This document shows positions 34,440 through 43,172 of a stretch of DNA of 64,000 nt, piece after piece. The stretch's first letter is position 1. The number at the start of each line of letters is the position of its first letter. Where the stretch lies: assembly GCF_018130215.1 (NCBI RefSeq), contig NZ_JAFCKQ010000014.1:93255-157254 (forward strand), in the 5' to 3' direction. The notes beneath the pieces are model-generated. The model had not been told where the DNA came from. It was given only the letters and a program-made list of their open reading frames with translations, and made no database searches. Source of the DNA: Bradyrhizobium jicamae. Its GTDB lineage: Bacteria > Pseudomonadota > Alphaproteobacteria > Rhizobiales > Xanthobacteraceae. A program made the translations under genes and the position numbers.

Positions 34440-34483
34440 CGAGGCTGCGGTGGCCGATCAGGCGGCCGCAGCCTCGTGGTTTT
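34440..34483 (+). terminator. Rho-independent terminator after sorbosone dehydrogenase gene
   Basis: An 11-bp stem CGAGGCTGCGG (34440-34450) pairs with CCGCAGCCTCG (34466-34476) across a 15-nt loop, then TGGTTTT. It suggests that the downstream cytochrome has a separate transcript or is reached by partial read-through. Confidence 0.8.
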
Positions 34484-34594
34484 AGATGCCGGATCAGACG
34501 CGGCACAGTGACCGGAACTCACGATCCCCGATCGGGGTTATGAGGTCGGTCCCCTCCGTTCGCATCCCAACAACAATCGCGAAAGCGCCGTCCC

Positions 34595-35182
34595 ATGCTG
34601 AACACATCCGTCTCTCGTGCAGTCCTTGGCCTCGTGCTTGCCCTGGCGATCGCACCAACGCGTGCCGCCGACAACGCCGCCGTCAAGGAGAAGGCCGAGG
34701 TGTGCTCCGGTTGCCATGGCGAGAACGGCATCTCGCAGACCGAGAATATCCCCTCGCTGGCCGGCCAGCTCGATCAGTACATCCAGTGGCAGCTGGTGTT
34801 CTTCCGCGCCGGCGCGCGCAAGAACGAACAGATGCAGCCGATCGTCGAGCAACTCACCAACGAGGACATCCGCGATCTCGGCGGCTATTTTGCTTCGTTG
34901 ACGCCGTTCAAGGGACCGAAGGACGATAATCCGGAACTGTCCGAGAAGGGCAAGCAGGCTGCAGCCGGGCGCCGCTGCGCCTCATGCCACACCGATACGT
35001 TCGCCGGCACCAAGGCCGTGGCCCGCATTGCCGGCCAGCGCGAGGAATATCTCGTCAAGGCGCTGCATGACTACAAGTCGGGCGCCCGCTCCGGCGGTGC
35101 GCAAGCGGCGATGGCCGACGTGGCCTATCCGCTCAGCGATGAGGAGATCACGGCGCTGGCGCATTATCTCGCGCATCTGTGA
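34595..35182 (+). CDS. Diheme cytochrome c, c4 type
   Basis: Periplasmic electron carrier, 195 aa, signal peptide ending near PTRAADN. Two heme-attachment motifs are present: CSGCH at 37-41 and CASCH near 128-132, each starting a cytochrome c domain, with axial Met candidates in QMQPIVEQL and AAMADVAYP. This two-domain layout is the cytochrome c4 pattern. It probably takes electrons from the upstream PQQ-type dehydrogenase and passes them to a terminal oxidase; that link is inference from position. Confidence 0.92.
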   Translation: MLNTSVSRAVLGLVLALAIAPTRAADNAAVKEKAEVCSGCHGENGISQTENIPSLAGQLDQYIQWQLVFFRAGARKNEQMQPIVEQLTNEDIRDLGGYFASLTPFKGPKDDNPELSEKGKQAAAGRRCASCHTDTFAGTKAVARIAGQREEYLVKALHDYKSGARSGGAQAAMADVAYPLSDEEITALAHYLAHL

Positions 35183-35215
35183 GAGGCGGAGCAGCCCGGA
35201 GGGACGACAGCGGAG

Positions 35216-36133
35216 CTACCCCCGCTGCTTTTCATACGCCTTGAGATGCGTATACGCCGTGCGCAGCTTCGGCACCGGGATCTTCGCCGCATCGGCGCGC
35301 ACGATCAAATCGCCGATCACGTGATCGGCTTCGACCGGCAGGCCTGCCTTGATGTCACGGAACATCGAGGCGGTCATCGGCGAGCCTTCGGTGGTGAGCA
35401 TCCCGCGGGTACGCTGGAAGAACGGGCCGCCGGGCGAGTGACCGGCGTCCGCTGCGATCGCACTGCATTCATCGAGGATGCCGAGCAGGAAATCCTTGCC
35501 GCCGGGCGCGGCGAGGATGTTGCCGACCGAGGTTCGCATCAGGCTCGTCGACGCGGCGAGCGAGGCCAGGAACACCCATTTCTCCCACATGTCCTGCATG
35601 ATGTGATCACTGGCGGCCGCGCCGTTGATCGCGGAGAAAGTGTCCGCGATCGCGCGCACCCGGTCGGAGAGTCCGCCGGTCCGCTCGCCGAAGCCGAGCG
35701 ACTGCATCGGCTGAAGCTGCACCACCTCGCGCGCATCGTTCAGTGTCGCCGCGATGGCGCAGAGCCCGCCGAGCACGTGCGCGGCGCCGAACTTCCTGTC
35801 GAGCGTGTCGAGGTGCAGCATGCCGTTGAGCAGCGGGATGATCGCGGTCTTGTCGCCGACCGCCGGTGCAAAGGACCTGATCGCGTCCTCGAGATCGAAT
35901 GCCTTGCAGCTCAGCAACACGACGTCGAACTTGTCCGACAGCTTGTCGGCCTGCACGGCCGGCGGGTTCTTCAGCGTGACGTCGCCGTTCGGGCTCTTGA
36001 TCACGAGGCCGGCCGACGCCAGCTCGGAGCCGCGGCGGGGCCGCACCAGGAAGGTGATGTCGCGGCCGGCCTGAAGCATCCGGCCGCCGAAATAACCGCC
36101 GATCGCGCCGGCACCGACCACGAGAACGCGCAT
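35216..36133 (-). CDS. 2-dehydropantoate 2-reductase family protein
   Basis: NADPH-dependent ketopantoate reductase fold (PanE/ApbA), 305 aa. The Rossmann motif is VVGAGAIGGYFGGRML; other features are FDVVLLSCKAFDLEDAI, the active-site region PLLNGMLHLDTL and KWVFLASLAASTSLMR. PanE makes pantoate for coenzyme A synthesis. Alphaproteobacteria often carry several paralogues with other substrates, so I leave the symbol blank. It ends 32 bp from the cytochrome gene, convergent. Confidence 0.9.
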   Translation of the reverse strand: MRVLVVGAGAIGGYFGGRMLQAGRDITFLVRPRRGSELASAGLVIKSPNGDVTLKNPPAVQADKLSDKFDVVLLSCKAFDLEDAIRSFAPAVGDKTAIIPLLNGMLHLDTLDRKFGAAHVLGGLCAIAATLNDAREVVQLQPMQSLGFGERTGGLSDRVRAIADTFSAINGAAASDHIMQDMWEKWVFLASLAASTSLMRTSVGNILAAPGGKDFLLGILDECSAIAADAGHSPGGPFFQRTRGMLTTEGSPMTASMFRDIKAGLPVEADHVIGDLIVRADAAKIPVPKLRTAYTHLKAYEKQRG

Positions 36134-36222
36134 GGGAGTTGGTCCTTCTTTGTTGCTTTGAGAGGAATTGCTGAATCGGGAGTGGCGATTGACAAGCTAG
36201 TGCGCCATTCGCAATCCGCCAC

Positions 36223-36828
36223 TCACTTCCCCGAGACCATTTCCTCGACCTCGCGCAGCTGCTCCTTGCCGAAGAAGATCTCGTTGCCGACGAAGAAGGT
36301 CGGCGAGCCGAACGCGCCGCGCTCGACGGCGGACTGGGTGTAAGCCACCAGCTTGGCCTTCACGTCCGGGTCCTGCGCGCGGGCGAACAGCTTTGCGGCG
36401 TCGAGGCCGGATGAGGCGATCGCCTTCCCGGCCACCTCGGGATCGTCCATCTTTTTCGGCTCGACCCACATATGGTGGAAAGCGGCCTCGATGTATTTCT
36501 CGAACACGCCCTCGAGCTGGGCCGCGACTGCCGCGCGCATCAGGTTCAGCGTGTTGACCGGGAAGAACGGGTTCCAGGTGTAGGGCTTGACGTTGAAGCG
36601 CTTGAGAAAGCGCTCGGTCTCGATCTTCTGGAACTCCGGCTTGTTCTTGACGCCCGCGAGCGTCTCGGCCGGTGACTTGTTGTTCGTAGCCTTGAAGATG
36701 CCGCCGAGCAGAATCGGGACATATTCGAACCTGACTCCGGTGCGCTGCTCGATCGCCGGGATCGCCTGATGGCTGAGGAAGGCGTTGGGGCTGCCGAAAT
36801 CGAACAGGAATTGCGGATTTGGGCTCAT
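36223..36828 (-). CDS. 2-hydroxychromene-2-carboxylate isomerase-like (DsbA/kappa-GST fold)
   Basis: Thioredoxin-fold protein of the HCCA isomerase family, 201 aa. The active-site Ser lies in FLFDFGSPNAFLSHQAIP; VPILLGGIFKATNNKSP, FFPVNTLNLMRAAVAAQ and GAFGSPTFFVGNEIFFGKEQL match the family. Founding enzymes act in naphthalene degradation using glutathione; no such pathway is nearby. The chosen start at 36828 (MSPNPQFLFDFG) gives the conserved N-terminus. Gap to panE-like gene 89 bp, same direction. Confidence 0.9.
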   Translation of the reverse strand: MSPNPQFLFDFGSPNAFLSHQAIPAIEQRTGVRFEYVPILLGGIFKATNNKSPAETLAGVKNKPEFQKIETERFLKRFNVKPYTWNPFFPVNTLNLMRAAVAAQLEGVFEKYIEAAFHHMWVEPKKMDDPEVAGKAIASSGLDAAKLFARAQDPDVKAKLVAYTQSAVERGAFGSPTFFVGNEIFFGKEQLREVEEMVSGK

Positions 36829-36951
36829 GGACGTCTCTCCCCTCGGCGATCTCAGCATGGGCCTGCTACTGCAGGCGCCACGGGTAGAATATGATACTCA
36901 TCATGTGAGCCGAAGCGCACGATGTCAAATCAGGCGCCTGGATCGCGCACC

Positions 36952-37007
36952 GGAGCGTTTTCGAGCGACGCGGACGCCGGTTCGCGTGAAGAAAACGCCT
37001 CAAAAAA
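36952..37007. repeat. GAGCGTTTTCGAGCGAAGYGG-type intergenic repeat (copy 1)
   Basis: The sequence from GAGCGTTTTCGAGCGACG through GCCGGTTCGCGTGAAG to AAAACGCCTC closely matches 59816-59868. Terminal arms GAGCGTTTT and AAAACGC(C)TC are inverted. It ends at the stop codon of the DUF2239 gene (37008-37010). Confidence 0.8.
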
Positions 37008-37589
37008 CTAGTCCGCCTGATCGCCATAGGCGAGCTTCATCGCATGATCGCGGATGTCGGCCGGCCAGTCCGCGATCAGGGTCGCAAAGCGCCGCCGGTC
37101 ATGCGCGAACAGTGCGCGGATCGCATCCTCGTAATGCGGCCGGTTGCCGGCCATCGTGGTCATGAAGCGGTAGGCGGCATCCTGGGAGAGGCGGGTGCGA
37201 TCCCTGTCGCCGCTGGAGCGCCGTGCCTCGTCGACCAGCTTGCGGATCGCAACCGACGCGCCGCCCTTCTGCTGCGCCAGCCAGTCCCAATGCCGCGGCA
37301 GCAGGGTGATCTCGCGCGCCACGACGCCGAGCCGGGGCCGGCCCGGTCCGCGCGGCGCCGGCGGTGCATCCGCGTCGGCCGGCCTCTCCGGCTTGGGCAG
37401 GCGCGCCAGCACGTCGTCGATCGAGCCGCGGAAATCGATATCGACCAATGTCGAGGTCTGGTCGTTGAACACCAGGATCGCAGCGTCCTTGCTTCTGTCG
37501 AGCAGCTGCTTGGCGGCGCGGGCAACCTCAGCGAGGCTCCCTGCGGCGATGCGGCGGTCGCCCTCGAAGGCGAGATAGGCGGGGTTCAT
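37008..37589 (-). CDS. DUF2239 family protein
   Basis: Conserved hypothetical protein of the DUF2239 family, 193 aa. Features: AYLAFEGDRRIAAGSLAEVARAAKQLLD, ILVFNDQTSTLVDIDFRGS, a basic Pro/Arg-rich linker and VAREITLLPRHWDWLAQQKGGASVAIRKLVDEAR, the family's most conserved stretch. The function is unknown; the ARKLVDEARR helix resembles DNA-binding or toxin-regulator helices only weakly. It stands alone, divergent from a GST gene. Confidence 0.88.
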   Translation of the reverse strand: MNPAYLAFEGDRRIAAGSLAEVARAAKQLLDRSKDAAILVFNDQTSTLVDIDFRGSIDDVLARLPKPERPADADAPPAPRGPGRPRLGVVAREITLLPRHWDWLAQQKGGASVAIRKLVDEARRSSGDRDRTRLSQDAAYRFMTTMAGNRPHYEDAIRALFAHDRRRFATLIADWPADIRDHAMKLAYGDQAD

Positions 37590-37656
37590 TGCAGACTTCT
37601 CCGTTTGCTCGATATATTGCCCGGCCGCTCAAATCCGCGACACACCAGGGGACGCT

Positions 37657-38322
37657 ATGCTCACTGTTCATCACCTCAATAATTCCCGCTCGCAGCGCGT
37701 GCTGTGGCTGCTCGAGGAATTGGGCGTGCCTTACGAGATCGTGCGTTATCAGCGGCAGCCCGATATGCGCGCGCCGAAGGATCTGCTCGCGATCCATCCG
37801 CTCGGCAAGTCGCCCGTGATCACCGACAACGGCAACACGATCGCGGAATCCGGTGCGATTCTCGAATACATCATCGGGACCTACGGCAATGGCCGGCTGA
37901 TCCCGCCGGCCGATACGCCGGAGCGGCTGCGCTACACCTATTGGCTGCACTATGCCGAGGGCTCGGCGATGACACCGCTTCTGCTGAAGCTGTTGTTCAC
38001 GCTGATGCCGAAGCGCGCGCCGGCGCTGCTGCGGCCGCTGGTGCGCAAGGTGTCGAACCAGGCGCTCACCGCGCTGGTCAATCCGCAGCTCAAGCAGCAC
38101 ATGGCCTATTGGGAAGGCGAGCTCGGCAAGAGCGAGTGGTTCGCCGGCAGTGACTTCACCGGCGCCGACATCCAGATGAGCTTCCCGCTCGAGGCCGCCG
38201 CGGCACGAGGCGGGCTCGAGGACGGCCATCCGAAATGCGTCGCGTTCCTCGCACGCATCCATGCGCGCCCGGCCTATGCGCGGGCGCTGGAGAAGGGCGG
38301 GCCCTACCAGGTCGGACGGTAA
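37657..38322 (+). CDS. Glutathione S-transferase
   Basis: Cytosolic GST, 221 aa. The thioredoxin-like N-domain opens with LTVHHLNNSRSQRVLWLLEELGVPYEIV (Ser in NSRSQR is the likely thiolate-stabilising residue) and has the glutathione-binding LGKSPVITDNGNTIAESGAILEYI. The all-helical C-domain follows. It resembles beta/Gtt1-like bacterial GSTs. Substrate not known. It is a single gene; the 173-bp gap downstream carries the promoter of the GIY-YIG gene. Confidence 0.93.
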   Translation: MLTVHHLNNSRSQRVLWLLEELGVPYEIVRYQRQPDMRAPKDLLAIHPLGKSPVITDNGNTIAESGAILEYIIGTYGNGRLIPPADTPERLRYTYWLHYAEGSAMTPLLLKLLFTLMPKRAPALLRPLVRKVSNQALTALVNPQLKQHMAYWEGELGKSEWFAGSDFTGADIQMSFPLEAAAARGGLEDGHPKCVAFLARIHARPAYARALEKGGPYQVGR

Positions 38323-38432
38323 AGGCGTTTGGGCAACGGCGCGTCCGGCACCCCAAGTGGGCTCCAAGGTCGATTCCGGGTTGCAAGGGGGGTTCACGGT
38401 CGGTCGCTCGGCTCGTTGGGCGACATTTTTTT

Positions 38433-38474
38433 ACCCGGGTTTAATTGCTTTGTCAATAACACCCGGATATAAAT
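38433..38474 (+). promoter_or_regulatory. Promoter with paired ACCCGGRT boxes
   Basis: ACCCGGGT (38433-38440, itself a palindrome) and ACCCGGAT (38461-38468) lie 28 bp apart in an AT-rich island. A -10 TATAAA (38468-38473) is 17 nt from a weak -35 TTGCTT (38445-38450). One box sits just above the -35 and the other inside the spacer, as expected for a regulated promoter. The protein that binds is unknown. Confidence 0.6.
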
Positions 38475-38495
38475 GGCTCGACCCGAGGAGCCACG

Positions 38496-38831
38496 ATGAG
38501 GACCGAGACCCGAAAGCTTGCCATCGCCGACTACAAGAAGCGCGCCAGCGTCGCCGGGGTGTTCGCCATCCGCTGCCGCGCCAGCGGCGAGGTCTGGGTT
38601 GGGCAGGCGCTCGATCTCGACAAGATCCGGAATCGCATCTGGTTCACGCTGCGCATGGGAAATCACCGGGCGATCGAGTTGCAGCAGTCGTGGTCGACGC
38701 ACGGCGAGGAGAGCTTCGCGCTCGAGACGCTCGAGCGCATCGAGGATGAGGAGCTCGCCTACCTGCGCGATGCGCTGCTCAAGGAGCGCGTGCAGCACTG
38801 GCGCGCCCAGCTGAATGCGGCGGCGGTCTAG
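38496..38831 (+). CDS. GIY-YIG-like protein lacking both signature tyrosines
   Basis: Small protein, 111 aa, matching the GIY-YIG nuclease fold by pattern: VAGVFAIRCRASGEVWVGQALDLDKIRNRIWFTLRMGNH...LQQSWSTHGEESFALETLE. The two tyrosines of GIY and YIG are replaced (GVF and WVG), while Arg and the downstream Glu are kept. Nuclease activity is therefore uncertain. SD GAGGAG is 5 nt before ATG 38496. Its promoter carries two ACCCGGRT boxes. Its stop codon TAG lies within a TCTAGAGCGCGA repeat. Confidence 0.8.
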   Translation: MRTETRKLAIADYKKRASVAGVFAIRCRASGEVWVGQALDLDKIRNRIWFTLRMGNHRAIELQQSWSTHGEESFALETLERIEDEELAYLRDALLKERVQHWRAQLNAAAV

Positions 38832-38950
38832 AGCGCGACGAGATCAGGTTGAATCGTCATCCCGCTCCAGCTTCCTGTTTGAGCATGGTCTCCGCGCAAA
38901 CGCGTTCCGTGTTTGTCGCGAGGGACAACCGCTTCACACTTTTCCGGATC
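38828..38950. repeat. Composite intergenic repeat with GAGCATG ... CTTTTCCGGATC
   Basis: CTAGAGCGCGACGAGATCAG leads to CATCCCGCTCC, then GAGCATGGTCTCCGCGCAAA and AACCGCTTCACACTTTTCCG with GATC. On the minus strand the last part reads GATCCGGAAAAGTGTGAAGC, the same core as 22697-22745. It fills the gap between convergent genes and contains the GIY-YIG stop. Confidence 0.75.
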
Positions 38951-38955
38951 GTCCT

Positions 38956-39831
38956 TTAGCGCGACGGCAGCGGCTGCACGGTGACGCCGGGCGGCGGCAC
39001 GTCGTCGTCGGGCACGAAGAAGTCCGACACCAGCGGCACCGTATTGTCGACCCGATAGTGCTCGAGATCGCGTACGCCGTTGGCGTAGAGCACCTTGTCG
39101 TCGATGCAGAAGTTCCCGGTGAATTCGCGCGACGGCCGCGTGAAGATCGCATAGGCCGCATCGCCCATGATGTCGGGCGTGCGGCTCGCGCGCATCATCG
39201 CATCGCCGCCGAGCAGGTTGCCGACCGCGGCGGTCGCGATCGTGGTGCGCGGCCACAGCGCGTTGACAGCAACGCCGGCGGATCTCAATTCACCGGAAAG
39301 CCCGAGCACGCACATGCTCATGCCGAACTTCGCCATGGTGTACGCGGTCGAGTGCTCGAACCATTTCGCCCTCATGTCGAGCGGCGGCGACAGCATCAGG
39401 ATGTGCGGATTCTGTGCCTTCTTCAGATGCGGGATGCAATATTTCGATACCATGAAGGTGCCGCGGGTGTTGATGCCCATCATCAGGTCGTACCGCTTCA
39501 TGTCGGTCGCCTGCGAGGTGGTGAGGCTGATGGCGCTGGCATTGTTGACGCAGATATCGATCCCGCCGAATGCAGCGACGGTCTGGTCGATCGCCGCCAT
39601 CACCTGGGCCTCATCGCGGATATCGCAGATCACGGGGAGCGCCTGGCCGCCGGCGGCGCGCACCTCGTCGGCCGCGGTGTAGATGGTGCCCTTCAGCTTC
39701 GGATGCGGTTCGGTCGTCTTGGCCGCAATCGCGACATTGGCCCCGTCACGCGCGGCCCGAAGCGCGATCGCTAGCCCAATGCCGCGGCTCGCACCCGAAA
39801 TGAACAACGTCTTGGCTTTGAGGGATGTCAT
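38956..39831 (-). CDS. SDR-family oxidoreductase (HSDL2-like)
   Basis: Classical-length short-chain dehydrogenase, 291 aa. The cofactor motif is FISGASRGIGLAIALRAA; the NNAG equivalent is VNNASAISL; the catalytic Ser is in ILMLSPPLD and Tyr/Lys in STAYTMAKFGMSM. The pattern ATKTTEPHPKLKGTIYTAADEVRAAGGQAL is the one seen in hydroxysteroid-dehydrogenase-like 2 proteins, whose substrates are unknown. ATG 39831; it runs in the same direction as the MFS gene 69 bp upstream. Confidence 0.93.
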   Translation of the reverse strand: MTSLKAKTLFISGASRGIGLAIALRAARDGANVAIAAKTTEPHPKLKGTIYTAADEVRAAGGQALPVICDIRDEAQVMAAIDQTVAAFGGIDICVNNASAISLTTSQATDMKRYDLMMGINTRGTFMVSKYCIPHLKKAQNPHILMLSPPLDMRAKWFEHSTAYTMAKFGMSMCVLGLSGELRSAGVAVNALWPRTTIATAAVGNLLGGDAMMRASRTPDIMGDAAYAIFTRPSREFTGNFCIDDKVLYANGVRDLEHYRVDNTVPLVSDFFVPDDDVPPPGVTVQPLPSR

Positions 39832-39900
39832 GGCCCGAACCTCCAGTCAGGGACGTACTCCGGGTGGCGAGGCAAGGCGGAGCAAGCGTTCGTCCATCAC

Positions 39901-41202
39901 CTAACCATCCGCATGCAGCACGCGCCCGCGCGTCTCCGGCAGCGCATAGGCGGCGAGGAAGAACACGCCGTAGGCCGCCACGGCGAAGATCGCGATCGCA
40001 TTTGCAAGCGTGGTGGTCGTCGAAAGCGCGCCGACCAGATACGGAAACAGCGCGCCGACGCCGCGGCCGAAATTGTAGCAGAAGCCCTGGCCGGAGCCGC
40101 GCAGCCGGGTCGGATAGAGCTCGGTGAGGAACGCGCCCATGCCGGAGAAATAGCCGGATGCGAAGAAGCCGAGCGGGAAGCCCAGCACCCACAGTACCTC
40201 GTTGGACAGCGGCAGCTGGGTGTAGAGCAGCACGATCGCGATGGCGCCGAGCGAGAAGATCAGGAACAGGTTGCGTCGCCCGATGCGGTCGGCGAGCCAG
40301 GCGCCGACCAAATAGCCGATGAACGAGCCGATGATCAGGGTGGCGAGATAGCCGGTCGAGCCGACCACCGACAGCTTGCGTTCTGTGGTGAGGAAGCGCG
40401 GCACCCAGAACGTGACGGCGTAATAGCCGCCCTGCATGCCGGTGCCGACGAGGGAGGCCAGCAGCGTGGTCTTCAGGATCGGCCCATGGAAGATCTCCCA
40501 CAGCGCGGCGGGTCCGACTCCGGAGGCTCGCTGCGTTGCCAATGTCGCGGCCGAGATCTCGGGCTCGGTGACGTAGCGGCGAAGATAGAACACCAGCAGC
40601 GCCGGCAGCGCGCCGATCACGAACATCCAGCGCCACGCGCTCTCCGCCGGAAGGACCGAGAACAGCACCGCCTGCGCCAGCACGGCAAGGCCCCAGCCGA
40701 TCGCCCAGCCCGACTGCACCGAGCCGACGGCGCGTCCCCGGTATTGCGGCCGGATGGCTTCGCCCATCAGCACGGCGCCTGCGGCCCATTCACCGCCGAA
40801 GCCGAGGCCCAGCAGCGCGCGGGCGATCAGGAGCTGATCGAAATTCTGCACGACGGCGCAGATCAGCGAGAACAGGGAGAACCAGAGGATGGTGAACTGC
40901 AACGTCCTTACCCGCCCGATGCGGTCGGAGAGGTAGCCGCCGAGCCAGCCGCCGACGGCCGATGACAGCAGTGTCACGGTGCCCGCGAGCCCCGCGGTGC
41001 CGGCGTCGACCTTCCACAGCGCAATGATGCTGCCGATCACCAGCGGATAGATCATGAAATCCATGCCGTCGAGCGCCCAACCCGCGCCGCAGGCCCAGAA
41101 GGTGCGCCGCTCCTGAACATTCATGTCGCGATAGAAGGCGAGGAGACTGGTGTCCTCGATCGCGGCGACCTCGATCGTCGGCTTGGATTCGGCCGTGCTC
41201 AT
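39901..41202 (-). CDS. MFS transporter, aromatic-acid/sialate symporter type
   Basis: Twelve-helix major facilitator, 433 aa. Signature loops: GWALDGMDFMIYPL, GGWLGGYLSDRIGRVRTL (loop 2-3 motif) and the second-half equivalent LVGAWLADRIGRRN. LGLGFGGEWAAGAVLMGEAIRPQYRGRAVG is typical of the proton symporters for organic or aromatic acids. The substrate is unknown. ATG 41202 follows a GGGGA SD; a codon at 41232 is possible. It lies upstream of the SDR gene and may be cotranscribed with it. Confidence 0.92.
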   Translation of the reverse strand: MSTAESKPTIEVAAIEDTSLLAFYRDMNVQERRTFWACGAGWALDGMDFMIYPLVIGSIIALWKVDAGTAGLAGTVTLLSSAVGGWLGGYLSDRIGRVRTLQFTILWFSLFSLICAVVQNFDQLLIARALLGLGFGGEWAAGAVLMGEAIRPQYRGRAVGSVQSGWAIGWGLAVLAQAVLFSVLPAESAWRWMFVIGALPALLVFYLRRYVTEPEISAATLATQRASGVGPAALWEIFHGPILKTTLLASLVGTGMQGGYYAVTFWVPRFLTTERKLSVVGSTGYLATLIIGSFIGYLVGAWLADRIGRRNLFLIFSLGAIAIVLLYTQLPLSNEVLWVLGFPLGFFASGYFSGMGAFLTELYPTRLRGSGQGFCYNFGRGVGALFPYLVGALSTTTTLANAIAIFAVAAYGVFFLAAYALPETRGRVLHADG

Positions 41203-41319
41203 GCGTATCCCCGGAAAGTTGTTGCCGGTCATTTTGAAACCCGCGGCCGGGCTTGCGCGGAGGCTGGCAATTTACCGCGATGCCGCAGGGTGGGCAAAGG
41301 CGCAATTGCGGCGGTCGGT

Positions 41320-43065
41320 TCACTGCCCCGACGCTTCGGACCCGCGCGTGCGCGGGTCGGGCGCGCCGAGAAGGCCGTTCGGCGTCACCAGGATCGAGTT
41401 GGCCGAGGAGTAGCCGAGCGGCTCGACCAGCGTGTGGCCCCTGGCCTTCAGCTCGGCCAGCACGTCGTCGGGAAAGCCGCGCTCGATCCGGACCTCGTCG
41501 GGCAGCCATTGATGATGGATCCGCGGTGCTGCCACCGCGGCGGCGATGTCCATCTTGTAGTCGATCACATCGACGATGATCTGGGTCACCGCTGATATGA
41601 TGCGGCTGCCGCCCGGCGTGCCAGTCACCAGCAACGGCTTGCCGTCCTTCAGCACGATGGTCGGCGCCATCGACGACAGCGGGCGCTTGCCCGGCCCGGG
41701 CAGATTGGCCTCGAAGCCGACCAGGCCGAAGGCATTGGAGGCGCCGGGGGCGGCGGTGAAATCGTCGAGCTCGTTGTTGAGCAGCACGCCGGTGCCTTCG
41801 GCGACGAGGCCGAGCCCATAGGGGAAGTTGAGCGTGTAGGTATTGCTGACCGCATTGCCCCTGGAATCGACGACGGAATAATGCGTGGTGTTGCTGCCCT
41901 CGCGCGGCTGCCGGCCGCCCTGCACATCGGTCCACGGCGTGGCGCGGGCGAGATCGATCGTGGCACGCTGTTTCGCCGCGTAGTCCTTGTCGGTCAGCAA
42001 TTGTGTCGGTGCGTCGACGAAGGCGGGATCGCCGAGATAGCGTGCGCGATCGGCATAGGCGCGTTTCATCGCCTCGATCATGACATGCAGCGAGGCGGCC
42101 GAGCCCTGCTTCATGTCGGGCATCGGAAACCCTTCGAGCATGTTCAGGATCTCCAGCAGCACGATTCCGCCGGAGGAGGGCTGCGGCATCGAGACGATGT
42201 CATAACCGCGATAGCTGCCTCGCACCGGTGTGCGGATCACGGCATGATAGGATCTCAGATCGTCGGGGCTGATGATCCCGCCGGCGGTCCTGATGCCGCT
42301 GACGAGCTTCTCGGCGACCGCGCCTTGGTAGAAGCCGCCCGCACCTTGCTCGGCAATCGCCGACAGCGTCGCCGCAAGGTCGCCCTGGATCAGGCGATCG
42401 CCCTCGTGCAGCGGCGTGCCGTCGGCATGCGAAAAGGTCTTGGCCGAATTCGGCCAGCGCGACATCCGGCGATACATGTCGGGCAGCGTGTCCGCCGTGT
42501 CGTCGGTGACGACAAAGCCGCCGCGCGCCAGATCGATCGCGGGCTTGAGGATCTGCGCCAGCGTGAAATTGCCGGAGCCATATTTCTCGAGCGCCAGCGA
42601 TAGCCCCGCGACCGTGCCGGGCACGCCGATGCCGAGCGCGGAGTTGCGCGACTTGTCGGGATCGGGCTTGCCGTCGGCGCCGAGGAACATGTCGCGCGTT
42701 GCGGCCTGCGGCGCGGTCTCGCGGTAGTCGATCGCGACATCCGCGTTATCGGCGGCAAGATGAATCACCATGAAGCCGCCGCCGCCGATATTTCCAGCGC
42801 GCGGATAGGTCACCGCCATCGCAAAACCGGTGGCGACCGCCGCGTCGACCGCATTGCCGCCCTGCCGCAGGATGTCGGCGCCGATCTGCGCGGCAAGCTT
42901 CTCCTGCGCCACCACCATGCCGTATTCGGCCGGAACGCTGTGGATCGCGTCGGCGGCCGGCGGCGTGTAGAAGTGGCGCTGCTCCTGGCCGAACACCGGC
43001 GCGACGAGAGCGATCGCCAGCAAAGCTGCAAACACCCGTCGCGAGATCACTGCAGAACGTGTCAT
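41320..43065 (-). CDS. ggt: Gamma-glutamyltransferase
   Basis: N-terminal-nucleophile hydrolase precursor, 581 aa, exported (signal peptide ending near APVFGQEQ). It self-cleaves before the Thr of TTHYSVVD (about residue 393), giving large and small subunits, and transfers or hydrolyses the gamma-glutamyl group of glutathione in the periplasm. Supporting motifs: GGNAVDAAVATGFAMAVTYPRAGNIGGGGFM, DYRETAP, QPSSGGIVLLEILNML and the glycine-rich TGTPGGSRI near the end. A complete single gene, convergent or separate from its neighbours. Confidence 0.95.
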   Translation of the reverse strand: MTRSAVISRRVFAALLAIALVAPVFGQEQRHFYTPPAADAIHSVPAEYGMVVAQEKLAAQIGADILRQGGNAVDAAVATGFAMAVTYPRAGNIGGGGFMVIHLAADNADVAIDYRETAPQAATRDMFLGADGKPDPDKSRNSALGIGVPGTVAGLSLALEKYGSGNFTLAQILKPAIDLARGGFVVTDDTADTLPDMYRRMSRWPNSAKTFSHADGTPLHEGDRLIQGDLAATLSAIAEQGAGGFYQGAVAEKLVSGIRTAGGIISPDDLRSYHAVIRTPVRGSYRGYDIVSMPQPSSGGIVLLEILNMLEGFPMPDMKQGSAASLHVMIEAMKRAYADRARYLGDPAFVDAPTQLLTDKDYAAKQRATIDLARATPWTDVQGGRQPREGSNTTHYSVVDSRGNAVSNTYTLNFPYGLGLVAEGTGVLLNNELDDFTAAPGASNAFGLVGFEANLPGPGKRPLSSMAPTIVLKDGKPLLVTGTPGGSRIISAVTQIIVDVIDYKMDIAAAVAAPRIHHQWLPDEVRIERGFPDDVLAELKARGHTLVEPLGYSSANSILVTPNGLLGAPDPRTRGSEASGQ

Positions 43066-43172
43066 CGAACCCCCGCCGCATGTGACATGCGCAAAACCGG
43101 CCCATGCTATATGGGAACGGATCGGCGGGGCAAAACGCCCGCTCGTTGCGCGGTGTGAGGATTATTTTGGCG

